Part shown: positions 15,068 to 25,011 of the stretch, one piece after another | How the letters are laid out: every line of letters begins with the position of its first letter | How positions within the stretch are numbered: position 1 is the first letter of the stretch | DNA from: Tychonema sp. LEGE 06208 | GTDB taxonomy: Bacteria; Cyanobacteriota; Cyanobacteriia; Cyanobacteriales; Microcoleaceae | NCBI RefSeq assembly: GCF_015207505.1 | Contig: NZ_JADEWT010000042.1 | Span: forward strand, 1 to 47,242 | Reading direction: 5' to 3' | Length of the DNA stretch: 47,242 nt | Position numbers and translations under genes: made by a program | Notes under the pieces: model-generated | Told to the model about the DNA's origin: nothing | Seen by the model: only the letters and a program-made list of their open reading frames with translations | The model's database searches: none

Positions 15068-17074
15068 CTACTTAACAGTCTTGAACGTATCCAGTTTGCC
15101 AGTAAATCGGTTGATAAACATCTGCAAAACAGTCCGCTTGCCGATATTGATATTAGAACTTACAGCCATTCCCGACTGCAAGTTAACTTCCTGTTGATTT
15201 GGCTTGTTCTTGTTCAAAACAAACTTTTGATTCTTGAGCTTGATTTTGGTTTTGAAAGAGTAGTATTTCCGCAATTCGGTAGGAGGCTCAGCATCCTTGC
15301 TAATCTCTTTCACTTCACCCTCAGCAGTACCAAACTCCAAGGCCGGGAAAGCTTCAACATTGACTTCTACAGGCACGCAGGCGTATTTTGTCAGACCCAA
15401 TTTCTCTCTGTTAACTTCCTTCTCTGGACAAACGCAGCTTTTACCTTTTTCGCAATCAATCTTTTCTCCATCTAATTGTTTGCCATGATACGGCTCCAAT
15501 TTCTCGCGCTTCTGTCTCATGGCATCCAATACCAGAGCTACGTTGCTGTTTTCGAGGTAAACAACTGCTTCCAAACCGTTTTCGTCATCCAAAACCTTGA
15601 GTAGCTTTTCAGTTTGCTGCGCTTCGTAATAAGCTTCTTCGCAGCGTTTCGGGCGGGGATCCCCAGGCTTTACCACTGAGTTAATGATGGATTGGCAAAT
15701 CGGATCTTTCGCTATATCCAACTTCGCATCCTGCTTCTTAGAAGGTTTCAAATCAAAGATTACCCCCGAGACTGGAGACTTCAGCACTTGAGTATCGCGG
15801 TTTTGCTGCGCTTTTTCTAGCTGAGCATTTACCTCAGACAGCTTTTTGAGGTTTTCTACTTTTAAGCGGCTAAGCTGAGAATCGCTGCTGGCAATTTGTT
15901 TCTGGTTTTCAGCAATTTTGGTGTACAGTTCTCTAGCCCAGGCATCCTTAGTGTTTTTTAACTGTTCTTCGGCGCGGGCTATAGACTCCTGAATTCGCGC
16001 TTGTTCTCCTTGCTGGCGCTCTATTTCTGCGGCAATTTTTTCGATGTCACCTTGACGGGCGTTAATTTCACCCCGGCGGGTATTGAGTTCGCCTCGGCGC
16101 GTGTTAATTTCGCCTTTGCGGGAGTTGATTTCACCTTCGCGCTGCTTGATTTGATCTTGCTGTTTGAGAACGTCGCTTTGGCCTCTGAAAACATCTTGTT
16201 CTTGCTTTTCTTTTTGCAGTTCGGCGATCGCTCCTTGCTCTACCAGCGGGCCTAATCTGCCCAGAATGGCTTGATTAGACTTCAAGACTTGTTGGGATTT
16301 TGCTAACTGTTCGTCAGCCAAATCTTTTTGAGCTAGGGCTGATTTGACTTGCTCTTGCGAAGAAGCTAACTGCTGTTGAGAATAATTTAATTGGTTCTGA
16401 GCAAAGCCCAATTGTTGCTGTGCGACGGTCATTTGAGCGCCGGCAGCTTTTTCAGCATTCTCAGCTTGCTTCAGTTGTTTGTCCAACTCCTGAACTTGAC
16501 CTTGGGCTGCGGCTACGCGAGAGAGAAATTCCGATCGATAATTAACATACAGTCCTTGCTGACTGGCATCAAAATTTCCGCTCGATCCCCTGTTGAGGTA
16601 CAGCTCGTCAATCAGAGCTTGCAGCACTTGATTTTGTGCCACGAGGCTCTGTCTGTCCTTGATTGTGGATTCTAAATTAGAAGGAATCGGGCCTTGAACT
16701 TTGCCGTTAACAACATCTTCGTAAAATTTATTTTCTTTTTCCAGGGCCTCTTTAGTTTTCTGGACCGACGTTAAATCTGCAGCGGGTGCTAGGGGGTTGA
16801 AAGTGAGCAGAGGCTGGTTTTTTTCCACGCGATCGCCATTTTCAACGTGAAGTCTCACCACCGCCCCTGTAGCGGGTGCTTGGATGTCTCTAGCACCATC
16901 TTTTAGTTCCAATTGGCCGACAGCCGGGACAGCTTGCTCTACGCTAGCAAAATAAGCCCAAACCACACCGGAAGTGGTCATCAGCATGATCATCCACAAA
17001 AACAAGTGGGACCAAATCGCTGGTTTTTCTAGAATGATTGGTTGCTCAGAAAGCGTGATCGATTTCATAGCCAT
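15068..17074 (-). CDS. HlyD-family membrane fusion protein of a type I secretion system
   Basis: This 668-residue adaptor has one N-terminal membrane helix (about 25-45), a lipoyl-like half-motif (PATGAVVRLHVENGDRV, near 66-82), a very long coiled coil (about 150-430), and the second lipoyl half (LKSPVSGVIFDL) followed by a C-terminal beta-barrel region. It should link the ABC exporter encoded just upstream to an outer-membrane TolC-type channel. Two features are unusual: four to five near-identical heptads (GEINSRK, GEINTRR, GELNTRR, GEINARQ) in the coiled coil, and a Cys-rich insert (about 460-575, including CEKGKSCVC) in the C-terminal region. It is last in the PPIase-ABC-HlyD set. Confidence 0.92.
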   Translation of the reverse strand: MAMKSITLSEQPIILEKPAIWSHLFLWMIMLMTTSGVVWAYFASVEQAVPAVGQLELKDGARDIQAPATGAVVRLHVENGDRVEKNQPLLTFNPLAPAADLTSVQKTKEALEKENKFYEDVVNGKVQGPIPSNLESTIKDRQSLVAQNQVLQALIDELYLNRGSSGNFDASQQGLYVNYRSEFLSRVAAAQGQVQELDKQLKQAENAEKAAGAQMTVAQQQLGFAQNQLNYSQQQLASSQEQVKSALAQKDLADEQLAKSQQVLKSNQAILGRLGPLVEQGAIAELQKEKQEQDVFRGQSDVLKQQDQIKQREGEINSRKGEINTRRGELNTRRGEINARQGDIEKIAAEIERQQGEQARIQESIARAEEQLKNTKDAWARELYTKIAENQKQIASSDSQLSRLKVENLKKLSEVNAQLEKAQQNRDTQVLKSPVSGVIFDLKPSKKQDAKLDIAKDPICQSIINSVVKPGDPRPKRCEEAYYEAQQTEKLLKVLDDENGLEAVVYLENSNVALVLDAMRQKREKLEPYHGKQLDGEKIDCEKGKSCVCPEKEVNREKLGLTKYACVPVEVNVEAFPALEFGTAEGEVKEISKDAEPPTELRKYYSFKTKIKLKNQKFVLNKNKPNQQEVNLQSGMAVSSNINIGKRTVLQMFINRFTGKLDTFKTVK
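16044..16143 (-). repeat. In-gene 21-bp tandem repeat encoding heptads
   Basis: Four to five consecutive 21-base units within the HlyD gene encode variants of G-E-I-N-x-R-x. They add integral heptads to the coiled coil, so copy number change would alter adaptor length without breaking the frame. Confidence 0.75.
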
Positions 17075-17133
17075 TTGTTACTTCCCAATTATTAATTGTT
17101 CGTTATCGGTTGTAAGTTGTGAGTTGTGAGATA

Positions 17134-20130
17134 TCAAGTATTCGATGACTCTTGTTGTTGGAAGAGGCAATAGTAACGTCCTCTAAGAGCCATTAATTCT
17201 TTGTGAGTTCCCTGCTCGACTACAGAGCCTTGATCCATCATAATAATTAAGTCGGCGTTTTGGATGGTAGTCAGGCGGTGAGTAATGAAAAACACCGTGC
17301 GACCTGCGAAAGCTTCTGCTAAGTTATTGCAAACTTGGCGTTCGGAATGATAGTCGAGGGCGCTTGTAGCTTCGTCTAAAATCAGCAATTTCGGGTTTTG
17401 CAAAATCGTGCGGGCGATCGCCAAACGCTGTCTTTGGCCCCCAGAAAGCGACGCACCGCGCTCTCCGACTATCGTATTGTAGCCAGCAGGCAAGCCCATG
17501 ATAAAGTCGTGAGCCACAGCTAATTTTGCCGCCCGCACAATCTCATCCGTACTCGCATCGGGATTGCTCAGGGCAATATTTTCCTGTACCGAGCAGTTAA
17601 ACAGCAAAGTATCTTGCAGCACCACCCCAAGCTGACTGCGGAGCGAATATAATTCCACCTTGGCAATGTCGTAACCGTCAATAAAAATCCGGCCCGAAAG
17701 CGGGGCATAAAGACGCTGCAACAGCTTCATCGCCGTACTCTTACCGGAACCGCTTCCCCCCACAATTCCCACAAAACTGCCAGCGGGAAAATCCAAATTC
17801 ACATTCGCCAATTGCAGAGCCCCGCTTTCTAGGAATCGGAAGGAAACCTCCTCATACTTAACATCCCCTTGAATTGCAGGCAGCGGGATATTGCTCCTGT
17901 CTTCCTCGCTGGTTTCCGTGGGTTTATCGACAATATCCTTGAGCATATCGATCGACATCGAGACTTCTTGGAAACTCTGCCACACGCTCACAAAACGCAG
18001 CAGCGAACCAGTCACGTTCCCCGAAATAATTCGGAAAGCAATCAACTGGCCCAAAGTCATGTCATTGCTCAGTACCAAATAAGCACCCACCCACAACTGA
18101 GCCAAGTTACCCACCTGGTTTAAAAAGCTGCTAATCGTACCTGCTGTTGTCCCCGTGATAATTGTTTTAAAACTGGCTGTAATGTATTTTGCGTAGCGGC
18201 TAGACCACTCCCAGCGGGATTTTAATTCAATATTTTGAGCCTTAACAGTTTGAATTCCGCTGACTACTTCTACTAGATAAGATTGAGAGTCAGCAAAACG
18301 CATATTTCTTTGTTTGATCAGGCGCAGCACCAGGGGATTAATCAGAATAATCATCAGCGCCAGTACCGGTACCACTGCCAAAGATACGAAGGTTAGCTTC
18401 ACGCTGTAGGAAAGCATCACCGCGACGTAGACCACCGAGAATACTGCATCGAGAACAACTGTTAAAGCTGTACTCGTCATGAATTCCCGAATCTGGCCCA
18501 TCATGCTGAATTTGTAAACCAAATCTCCGACGCGCCGGTTGTCAAAGTAATTCTGGGGCAGCCGCAGCAAGTGGTCGATGATTTCCGCACTCAACTTGAC
18601 ATCGATGCGGTTGGAAGTATCTATAAATAAGAAGGTACGCAAACCATTTAGCAGTCCTTCAAACAGGGCAACACCTAACAGAAACGCCCCCAAAATATCC
18701 AAGGTGTCGATGCTGCGCTGACCTAATACTTTATCAATAATTACTTGGCTGATTAAGGGGTTGGCCAGACCGAATAACTGTACAAAAAACGAGGCTAAAA
18801 GCACTTCAAAAAACACTGTTTTGTGTTCCATCAGCGCCGGCACAAACCACCAGAAGCTGAACTGCTCTTTTTGCTCGACTTGGGGAGCTTGCAGCAGCAG
18901 GACTTCTCCTAGTTCTCCCCAGATTTCTTTAAACTGAGGTATCCGCTTCCGCATCAGCCCCTTTTCAGGAGTTGCCATCACCAATTCTTGCTCGGTGATG
19001 CTGTAAATAATGGCAAAGCTATTTTCCCATTTAACCATTACGGGAGCTTTGATGCGGTTGATGGCTTCGGCTGGGACTTGCGCTAATTGGGGCGTGAGGC
19101 CGATGCTTTGGGCGATCGCCCCGCAGGCTTGCAAGTTGATCGCACCAGCGGTTTTTAACTGATTTTCTAGAACTTTGCGGATGATATCCCGACGAAATTT
19201 GATGCCGAAATACTTGCTCAACATTTGGAAGCAAGCTAGGGGCGCATCTATGGTTCCTTTGGCGCGGAAAACCGGATATTTCGTATCCTTTGGTACTTCG
19301 GCTCGCGGGTCTGCAGGAGGTGGTGCGGGCTTAATCACCAGCGATTTTTCACCACTAAGCGACCTCACGCCTGGGTCTTGTATCGAAGTTTCGATTTGTG
19401 ACTCTGGTTGCGGTTCTGGGGGTTCGCGGAAGCCGACCAAGCGCGCGCCGGCGTGACCTTCTACTTTTAAGGATTTGGCTGCGGTTTCCACAGAGAAACG
19501 GCTGCCGGTGGGAAAATCGCCCAAGACTCCGCTGCTGACGAGCCAAATGCGATCGGCATCTAACTCTTGGGCGAGCTCTTGGGTTTTTTTGTTGCCCTTT
19601 GGCACGTTGACAACTGTCGCGTCTTCCCAAGCTTGCAGGGTGAGTTCCTTGAGATTGGAAGTACCGTCGGCTTGGCGCTGCAATTCCAGGCTCAACAGTT
19701 CAAATACTTCGCTCAAGGAAGAGTGAGCGCGAAAGGCTTCTCCGAATGTGGGTTGTTTTTCCACTACACTCAGGAAATCTTCAGCAGGTATGACGATCGC
19801 GATTACATCTGTAGAGGCAATCGCCGTTTCGCAGGGAATTCCCCTGAGCAAGCCAGCCCAGCCTATAATTTCCTGTGACTGCACCAAACGCAAACTGACG
19901 TGGCGCTGCGACCGCTGGTCAAACCCCAGCAGCCGGGCCTGGCCTTGATAGATAATTGCCACCTGAGCCGGCATTTTTTCCCGTTCAAACAGGGGTTGCC
20001 CCGTGCTGTAGCCTAGGAGTTGGCATTTAGCCACCAACGCTAGAAGAGCCGTCTCAGAGAGTCGGTCAAAGGGAGGTGTTTTAGCTAAGAAATCCTGAAT
20101 CTGGGAGAGGGAAACAGCGGCAGAAGTCAT
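17134..20130 (-). CDS. ABC exporter with N-terminal cyclic-nucleotide-binding domain and degenerate C39 domain
   Basis: This 998-residue HlyB-like protein begins with a CNBD/Crp-like domain (about 5-150, with YQGQARLLGF and EIIGWAGLL). A linker follows, then a C39-peptidase-like domain (about 285-415), six membrane helices (about 430-720) and an ATPase domain with Walker A GGSGSGKS, signature LSGGQRQR and Walker B LLILDEATSALD. In the C39-like domain the catalytic Cys of the DCG motif is replaced (DAPLAC, Ala near 296) and the catalytic His position reads NSFAIIY. It therefore probably binds substrate without cutting it, as in HlyB. It lies between the PPIase and HlyD genes. The substrate is not encoded nearby. 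Confidence 0.93.
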   Translation of the reverse strand: MTSAAVSLSQIQDFLAKTPPFDRLSETALLALVAKCQLLGYSTGQPLFEREKMPAQVAIIYQGQARLLGFDQRSQRHVSLRLVQSQEIIGWAGLLRGIPCETAIASTDVIAIVIPAEDFLSVVEKQPTFGEAFRAHSSLSEVFELLSLELQRQADGTSNLKELTLQAWEDATVVNVPKGNKKTQELAQELDADRIWLVSSGVLGDFPTGSRFSVETAAKSLKVEGHAGARLVGFREPPEPQPESQIETSIQDPGVRSLSGEKSLVIKPAPPPADPRAEVPKDTKYPVFRAKGTIDAPLACFQMLSKYFGIKFRRDIIRKVLENQLKTAGAINLQACGAIAQSIGLTPQLAQVPAEAINRIKAPVMVKWENSFAIIYSITEQELVMATPEKGLMRKRIPQFKEIWGELGEVLLLQAPQVEQKEQFSFWWFVPALMEHKTVFFEVLLASFFVQLFGLANPLISQVIIDKVLGQRSIDTLDILGAFLLGVALFEGLLNGLRTFLFIDTSNRIDVKLSAEIIDHLLRLPQNYFDNRRVGDLVYKFSMMGQIREFMTSTALTVVLDAVFSVVYVAVMLSYSVKLTFVSLAVVPVLALMIILINPLVLRLIKQRNMRFADSQSYLVEVVSGIQTVKAQNIELKSRWEWSSRYAKYITASFKTIITGTTAGTISSFLNQVGNLAQLWVGAYLVLSNDMTLGQLIAFRIISGNVTGSLLRFVSVWQSFQEVSMSIDMLKDIVDKPTETSEEDRSNIPLPAIQGDVKYEEVSFRFLESGALQLANVNLDFPAGSFVGIVGGSGSGKSTAMKLLQRLYAPLSGRIFIDGYDIAKVELYSLRSQLGVVLQDTLLFNCSVQENIALSNPDASTDEIVRAAKLAVAHDFIMGLPAGYNTIVGERGASLSGGQRQRLAIARTILQNPKLLILDEATSALDYHSERQVCNNLAEAFAGRTVFFITHRLTTIQNADLIIMMDQGSVVEQGTHKELMALRGRYYCLFQQQESSNT

Positions 20131-20132
20131 CC

Positions 20133-20170
20133 GATTTTAGATTTTAGATTTTAGATTTTAGATTTTAGAT
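20133..20170. repeat. Heptamer tandem repeat (TTTTAGA)
   Basis: Five units of the heptamer TTTTAGA lie just upstream of the ABC exporter start, in the gap between it and the PPIase gene. They may affect transcript structure or the promoter of the exporter. Confidence 0.85.
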
Positions 20171-20266
20171 TGAATCCACAGATGAATCCGGAGGCTTTTT
20201 GTCAGGATGCTACGCTTTTAAAGTTTCCACGGATAAATCCGCGGCCCCAGACAAAATTGCTTTCGG

Positions 20267-21016
20267 TCACGATATTGAAGACACCGAAGACAGGGGTTGT
20301 AGCGGGCCAATCTTCGATACCTGTTCGGCGACCCAGCTTTCAAAGAGTTCGTTAATCAAGCGCAGCCGCATCGATTCGTCGAGCTGGGCCGGCATGAACT
20401 GTTCTAGTCGAATAATTACCATCCATTCTGCCAGAGGACGCGGTGTCCAGAGTTGATTTGGCTTGCTGACAGACAAAAGTTTGCTGATTGCCGGGTGTGG
20501 CTGGCTCAGGGGTACAGGGCCCAACACGCCGTCGGACTTGGACTCTGGGCCTTCGGAAAAGTTGCGGGCCACTTCGGCAAAGGTTTGTTCGCCTTCGAGG
20601 ATGCGAAAGTAAAGTTCGTTTGCTAGTGCTGGATTTTTGGTGCGTACCAGGGAATAGACTACGTGGTCTAGGCTGGCTTTGCGGGTTAAAAAATAATTAT
20701 CAACTTTAGGTCTCCAAGTCTCTTGCTTAAATTTTTCGATCAGCAAGGGTCTGACGGCCATGTCTTGAAGTTCTGCTGCAGTCATGTTTTGGCTGCGGAG
20801 CCAAGCTTCTCGGGCTTCCGGCGCTGTCAGTTGGTGCTGTGCCAGAAAGTTTTCGACGGCTCCCTGTCGTTCTTCGTCGCTGCAACTAAAGGATGCGATC
20901 GCTTGGTCTATGATTACACCCCGCAAAAATTGAGGCATCAACTGATACCGCTTCAGGAGCGATGGCATATCCTGAGCTTGAAGCAATTTATCGCCTATTT
21001 GAAAAAGTCCTGTCAT
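20267..21016 (-). CDS. Parvulin-like peptidyl-prolyl isomerase, secretion-associated
   Basis: This 249-residue protein has an N-terminal helical chaperone-like part (SurA-N style, with LRGVIIDQAIASF) and a C-terminal parvulin fold (about 120-215: FAEVARNFSEGPESKSDGVLG, then LGPVPLSQPHP). No signal peptide is visible, so it is probably cytosolic, acting on the exporter's cargo before or during export. It is the first gene of a set with the ABC exporter and HlyD adaptor, an arrangement seen in other cyanobacterial type I systems. Confidence 0.85.
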   Translation of the reverse strand: MTGLFQIGDKLLQAQDMPSLLKRYQLMPQFLRGVIIDQAIASFSCSDEERQGAVENFLAQHQLTAPEAREAWLRSQNMTAAELQDMAVRPLLIEKFKQETWRPKVDNYFLTRKASLDHVVYSLVRTKNPALANELYFRILEGEQTFAEVARNFSEGPESKSDGVLGPVPLSQPHPAISKLLSVSKPNQLWTPRPLAEWMVIIRLEQFMPAQLDESMRLRLINELFESWVAEQVSKIGPLQPLSSVSSIS

Positions 21017-21165
21017 TTTTTTATCTCCAACTGACTTGCGCTTTCCCTTTTAATTTAGCTGTGGCAGGAAAAGAGCGACAACCACTAACCTCTCAATCTC
21101 CCGATGATAGCAGAGCGTTAAGAAAGCTAGCGCTATTGCTGTCTATTTCTTGACGCTTTACCGGG

Positions 21166-24100
21166 CTACGGGTTCCTTTCAAATAGTTTGCCTATCAGGG
21201 AGGAGTAAGCGAGGCTATCAAGAATTTTGGGGTTTGTCGCCATTGTTTGCTGGACTCGATCCCGATAGTGCCGGCGCAGTTTTGGGTTGGTTCCCAGTGC
21301 TGTACTCAGCTCTATATAAGAGTTCTCGCTGTTTGCTACAAGTTCCGGAAGTTGTAGCTCTTCGAGGACTGCTGCTGATGGGCGCGATCGAATTTTTTGC
21401 CCTTTTCTTGCCACTACTGGCAACCCTACCAACAGCGCTTCTGAACCGGAGCCGGCATCGCTGTATGGATAGGCTTCTAAATATATATCAGCTAATTTCA
21501 GACATTTTATGCAATCTGCGCGATTTTTTAGCGCTCTTATCACAACTATCCGCTGTTTGTCAAGCCCAAATTCCCCGAATGTCGATCGAATTTGGTTGTA
21601 AAAAGGCACCGCCGCGTAGTTTTCTCGGCCCGAACCAAAGGGATACAAAACTAAAATAGAATTCGGCACAGCAGCAATAATTTTTGCCCAAGTTAATCGC
21701 AATTCTGGGATAATTGTCCAAACCGGAGCACCGGAGATGAACACTACAGATTCATCAGTGGCTCCCCAACTGCTGCGAGTCGGTTCAACTGTGGCAGCCG
21801 CTGATGCTACCGGATAGCTGAAACAAACTCCCGAACCTTCTAAAGTAATTAATTTTTCCCGATACTGTGCTGCTGCACCTGTCGGCAATGTCAAATCTCC
21901 AGCAATCAAATAATCGATATTTCGGGCTGCAGTGCTGGCCGGATTTGATGCAGCGGTAGCCATTTGCACCCGCGCCAGTCGGTGCAAACACAGCAGCGCG
22001 GTTGCTTGGGAAGTTTCGGCGATATTAGTGCAAATTAGCAGAATATCTAAATCGTGCGATCGAATTTCCTGTACTTGCTCTGGCAAATCCCCCGAAAGTT
22101 GCACCAGTTTGTCAGCGCAACTTTCGCAATATTTCCCCAATTGCTCATCCTCTACCTGGAAATGATACACGATAACTTCAAACTTGGTTTTATCCAAATA
22201 TTCAAACGTGGGAATAGCAGCAAAAGTCTCGGAATTCAAACTAATTTGATTCAGCAAAAATCCCACTCTAATTTTAGTTCGTTTAACTACTATTTCAGCA
22301 AAAATCCAGTCTATTTGACAGCCAATATTTTTTAAATAAAATTCCAGAATATCAGCTCGCCGAATCAAGACATCTAGCAGATTAGCTTCGCTCAAATTCA
22401 AGGTTTTAAAACTAACATTCTTAGCAATATAAGCAGCCAAATAACGCCAAACTTCCGCATCGGGAAAACGGGCAATATTAGTAGCGACGTAATCTATCAA
22501 CCCCTGGAAATATTCCGAGTATTTTTCAACATCTCCCCTCTGCTGAAAACAAGTCGGAGATTGAAATAGAAAATTCAGAAAATCGTCAAAAAACCACTGG
22601 GGAATCGCTGCATTTTTATACTCTAGCCGCAACTGATAAGCCTCCCCGTACAGCATCGCTGCGAGGAGATATTGAATCTGCTCAGCAATTGCCCCTGCGT
22701 CAGCAAGTTGCGAGACTAACTGCTGCACAAAACTTTGTTCTGACTCCGTTAAAATTTCATGTTTCAGGTGGCAATCCATTAACAACTTATGAGCTTTTCC
22801 CGCTGCTTGCGAGTAAGCGATTTCTAAATTTTTGGCTGGGAAATTTAGCCAATATTCCGCTAATTGTTGGCGGTACTGGCGCATCTTTTCCAGAATAAAC
22901 TGGTTGGATGGATATTTTTTGTACTGTTCTACCAGCGCTGACAAGTTAGATATATTAGGCTGGGTTCTTATGGCTAACTTTTGGCGGATTGTATGTTTGA
23001 TTTCGCGATTGAGAAAACTGTACTCAGGACTATTTAGCAGTTTTTTGTAAAATCTGACCACATCTTTATGATTTTCCCCAGCCGCGAAGTTTTTCCAGGT
23101 TTGTTGGTCGGGATGAATCCTGAGTGACGACAGTTTTTCGTCTACAAATCCGATGTGATAATTGCCCATGATGCGCCACCACATATCTAAGTCTACATAC
23201 TGAGATAATCCTGAATCAAACAATCCTATTTCTGCAAAAACTCTGGCGGGAATTAATACGGTACTCGGTTCGCCAATTTTGTTGATGGGGTTGCTCAAGC
23301 AGTTAGCATCTGCGAGCAATTCTTTTCCGGACTGAATAGATTTTAAATTCGACCAACTTTTGTGCAAATCTTTAATTGATTGGGAAGCTTTACGCAAAAT
23401 CGGGTGAGATTCATCGGCGGCGATGGTGATAGCGCGCGGGGAGAAAACCATACCGACTTCGGGGTTTTGTTGGGCGAGGGCGACCATTTTTTCGATACAT
23501 TCTGGTGCTAGCAAGTCGTCTTGAAACAGAAATTTAATGTATTCGCCTTTGGCTTGGGATATGCAGAAGTTCCAGTTTTGTGATAAGCCGTAGTTGCGGT
23601 GCAGGATGATGCGGAAGTCGGCGGATGTCTGGGATTGGAAGGATTGGGCGATCGCTATTGTGCGGTCTGTGGAACCGTCATCGGATACAATCAGTTCTAT
23701 GTTGGGATATGTCTGAGCCAAAGCACTTTTGATTGTTTCCTCAATAAACGCTTCTCCGTTGTACGTCGGAATGCAAATGCTTACCAAAGGCTGCCAGTTT
23801 TGCAGTTGGGCTTTTGATTGAGTTTTGGGGTGTGATGATTGCAAGTCAGCCTTAATTTTTGCAGACTCTGCTTTGGCTGTTGCTGACAGAGGCAAGTTTT
23901 GAAAATTATCAGTAATCTCGGCAATATATTCGAGACGTTTTCTAATTTTACTACCCGTAACTTGCGGGTTGAGTAAAGTCTGAATTTCCTCAGCAGCTAC
24001 CGCTCCAATTTCTTGAGCTTTTTGGTAATTATTGAAAACTTTCTGCATTAAATCAGCCGCGTGTTCGACATCCGGTTGAGCCCAAACATTGCCTTTTTTG

Positions 24101-25011
24101 TAAGGCCCGCAATCTTGCTCAATCGGGATTAATTTATACTTGACCAAAAAGCTGTTACCGACATTCATAAATTCTGTATTTGATGAATAGTCGGTGGCAA
24201 TTACAGGTTTGCCATAAAACATCGCCTCAGCCATTGTTAACCCGAATCCTTCGCAGCGGTGCAGCGATACGTAGCAGTCGCAATTGTAGAGCAAACCGTT
24301 AATTTGCTCTTTGGACAAATACCCGTCTAGATGTTTGATGTTTGAATTGTTGGCTATGGTAGAGTTTAAGGCGGTTTTAGCTTCGGGAAATTGATGTGAA
24401 TTGGAAGATTTGATAATTAACAATAGGCGGTCATCTTCGCCGAAAGCTTGTTTGAAGGCTTGAATTGTAGCTAAAGGATTTTTGCGTTCGATGCGGCTGC
24501 AAAAGTCGAAGATAAACAGGAAAATAAATTTATCTTTAGGTAAACCTAACTCTTTTCTGCTGAGGGAAGGTGCGGGCAGAGCAATGCTGGGCATTATTTT
24601 GATGACGGGAATTGGTGAAACTTGGGCAATTGTTTCGGCACAATAATTGCTGTAAGTCCAAATTTCGTGAAAGTGATTAAATGCGGGCTGCCATTGGGGG
24701 GGGAATGCGGGTATTTCCCATGCCCAAAATCCGATGTTATATTTGTTTTTAAAATAGCTGGAACCTCTATGTTTGATAAAGGTTGTCACTTCGTCGGCGT
24801 TGACTTGAATTAAGTTGACTGGGTGCGGATTGTCAGGGCTAAAGTTTTGATAGGTGTTATCTTGTTGGCGGTGGGGACTGCGGGAAAAATTGTTGATGTT
24901 AAAGGGGATTTTGGCTGCTTCTGTTGCTCGGATGTTTGCTCGGACACCTTCTCCGACTCCAAATTCGCCGTTGATGTAGCCGGCGATGTTAATTCCTAAA
25001 TTTTGATTCAT
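21166..25011 (-). CDS. Three-domain glycosyltransferase: GT4 + GT2 + OGT/SPINDLY-like
   Basis: This 1281-residue fusion has three enzyme-like domains. Residues 1-370 form a GT4 unit (INGEFGVGEGVRANIRA, and the donor-binding EGFGLTMAEAMFYGKPVIA). About 405-640 is a GT2 unit (VSICIPTYNGEAF, VSDDGSTDRT, FLFQDDLL). A helical linker leads to an O-GlcNAc-transferase/SPINDLY-like C-terminus (about 935-1281, with ADIYLEAYPYSDAGSGSEALLVGLPVV). No membrane segment is seen. It probably builds several linkages of one glycan, or modifies proteins. The neighbouring secretion genes suggest the product is exported. Confidence 0.88.
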   Translation of the reverse strand: MNQNLGINIAGYINGEFGVGEGVRANIRATEAAKIPFNINNFSRSPHRQQDNTYQNFSPDNPHPVNLIQVNADEVTTFIKHRGSSYFKNKYNIGFWAWEIPAFPPQWQPAFNHFHEIWTYSNYCAETIAQVSPIPVIKIMPSIALPAPSLSRKELGLPKDKFIFLFIFDFCSRIERKNPLATIQAFKQAFGEDDRLLLIIKSSNSHQFPEAKTALNSTIANNSNIKHLDGYLSKEQINGLLYNCDCYVSLHRCEGFGLTMAEAMFYGKPVIATDYSSNTEFMNVGNSFLVKYKLIPIEQDCGPYKKGNVWAQPDVEHAADLMQKVFNNYQKAQEIGAVAAEEIQTLLNPQVTGSKIRKRLEYIAEITDNFQNLPLSATAKAESAKIKADLQSSHPKTQSKAQLQNWQPLVSICIPTYNGEAFIEETIKSALAQTYPNIELIVSDDGSTDRTIAIAQSFQSQTSADFRIILHRNYGLSQNWNFCISQAKGEYIKFLFQDDLLAPECIEKMVALAQQNPEVGMVFSPRAITIAADESHPILRKASQSIKDLHKSWSNLKSIQSGKELLADANCLSNPINKIGEPSTVLIPARVFAEIGLFDSGLSQYVDLDMWWRIMGNYHIGFVDEKLSSLRIHPDQQTWKNFAAGENHKDVVRFYKKLLNSPEYSFLNREIKHTIRQKLAIRTQPNISNLSALVEQYKKYPSNQFILEKMRQYRQQLAEYWLNFPAKNLEIAYSQAAGKAHKLLMDCHLKHEILTESEQSFVQQLVSQLADAGAIAEQIQYLLAAMLYGEAYQLRLEYKNAAIPQWFFDDFLNFLFQSPTCFQQRGDVEKYSEYFQGLIDYVATNIARFPDAEVWRYLAAYIAKNVSFKTLNLSEANLLDVLIRRADILEFYLKNIGCQIDWIFAEIVVKRTKIRVGFLLNQISLNSETFAAIPTFEYLDKTKFEVIVYHFQVEDEQLGKYCESCADKLVQLSGDLPEQVQEIRSHDLDILLICTNIAETSQATALLCLHRLARVQMATAASNPASTAARNIDYLIAGDLTLPTGAAAQYREKLITLEGSGVCFSYPVASAAATVEPTRSSWGATDESVVFISGAPVWTIIPELRLTWAKIIAAVPNSILVLYPFGSGRENYAAVPFYNQIRSTFGEFGLDKQRIVVIRALKNRADCIKCLKLADIYLEAYPYSDAGSGSEALLVGLPVVARKGQKIRSRPSAAVLEELQLPELVANSENSYIELSTALGTNPKLRRHYRDRVQQTMATNPKILDSLAYSSLIGKLFERNP

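Noticed and set aside
19031..19726. Several overlapping ORFs of 67-103 codons inside the ABC exporter gene
   Set aside because: They lie wholly within the strongly supported exporter reading frame on either strand and have basic, Ser/Arg-rich, non-protein-like composition.
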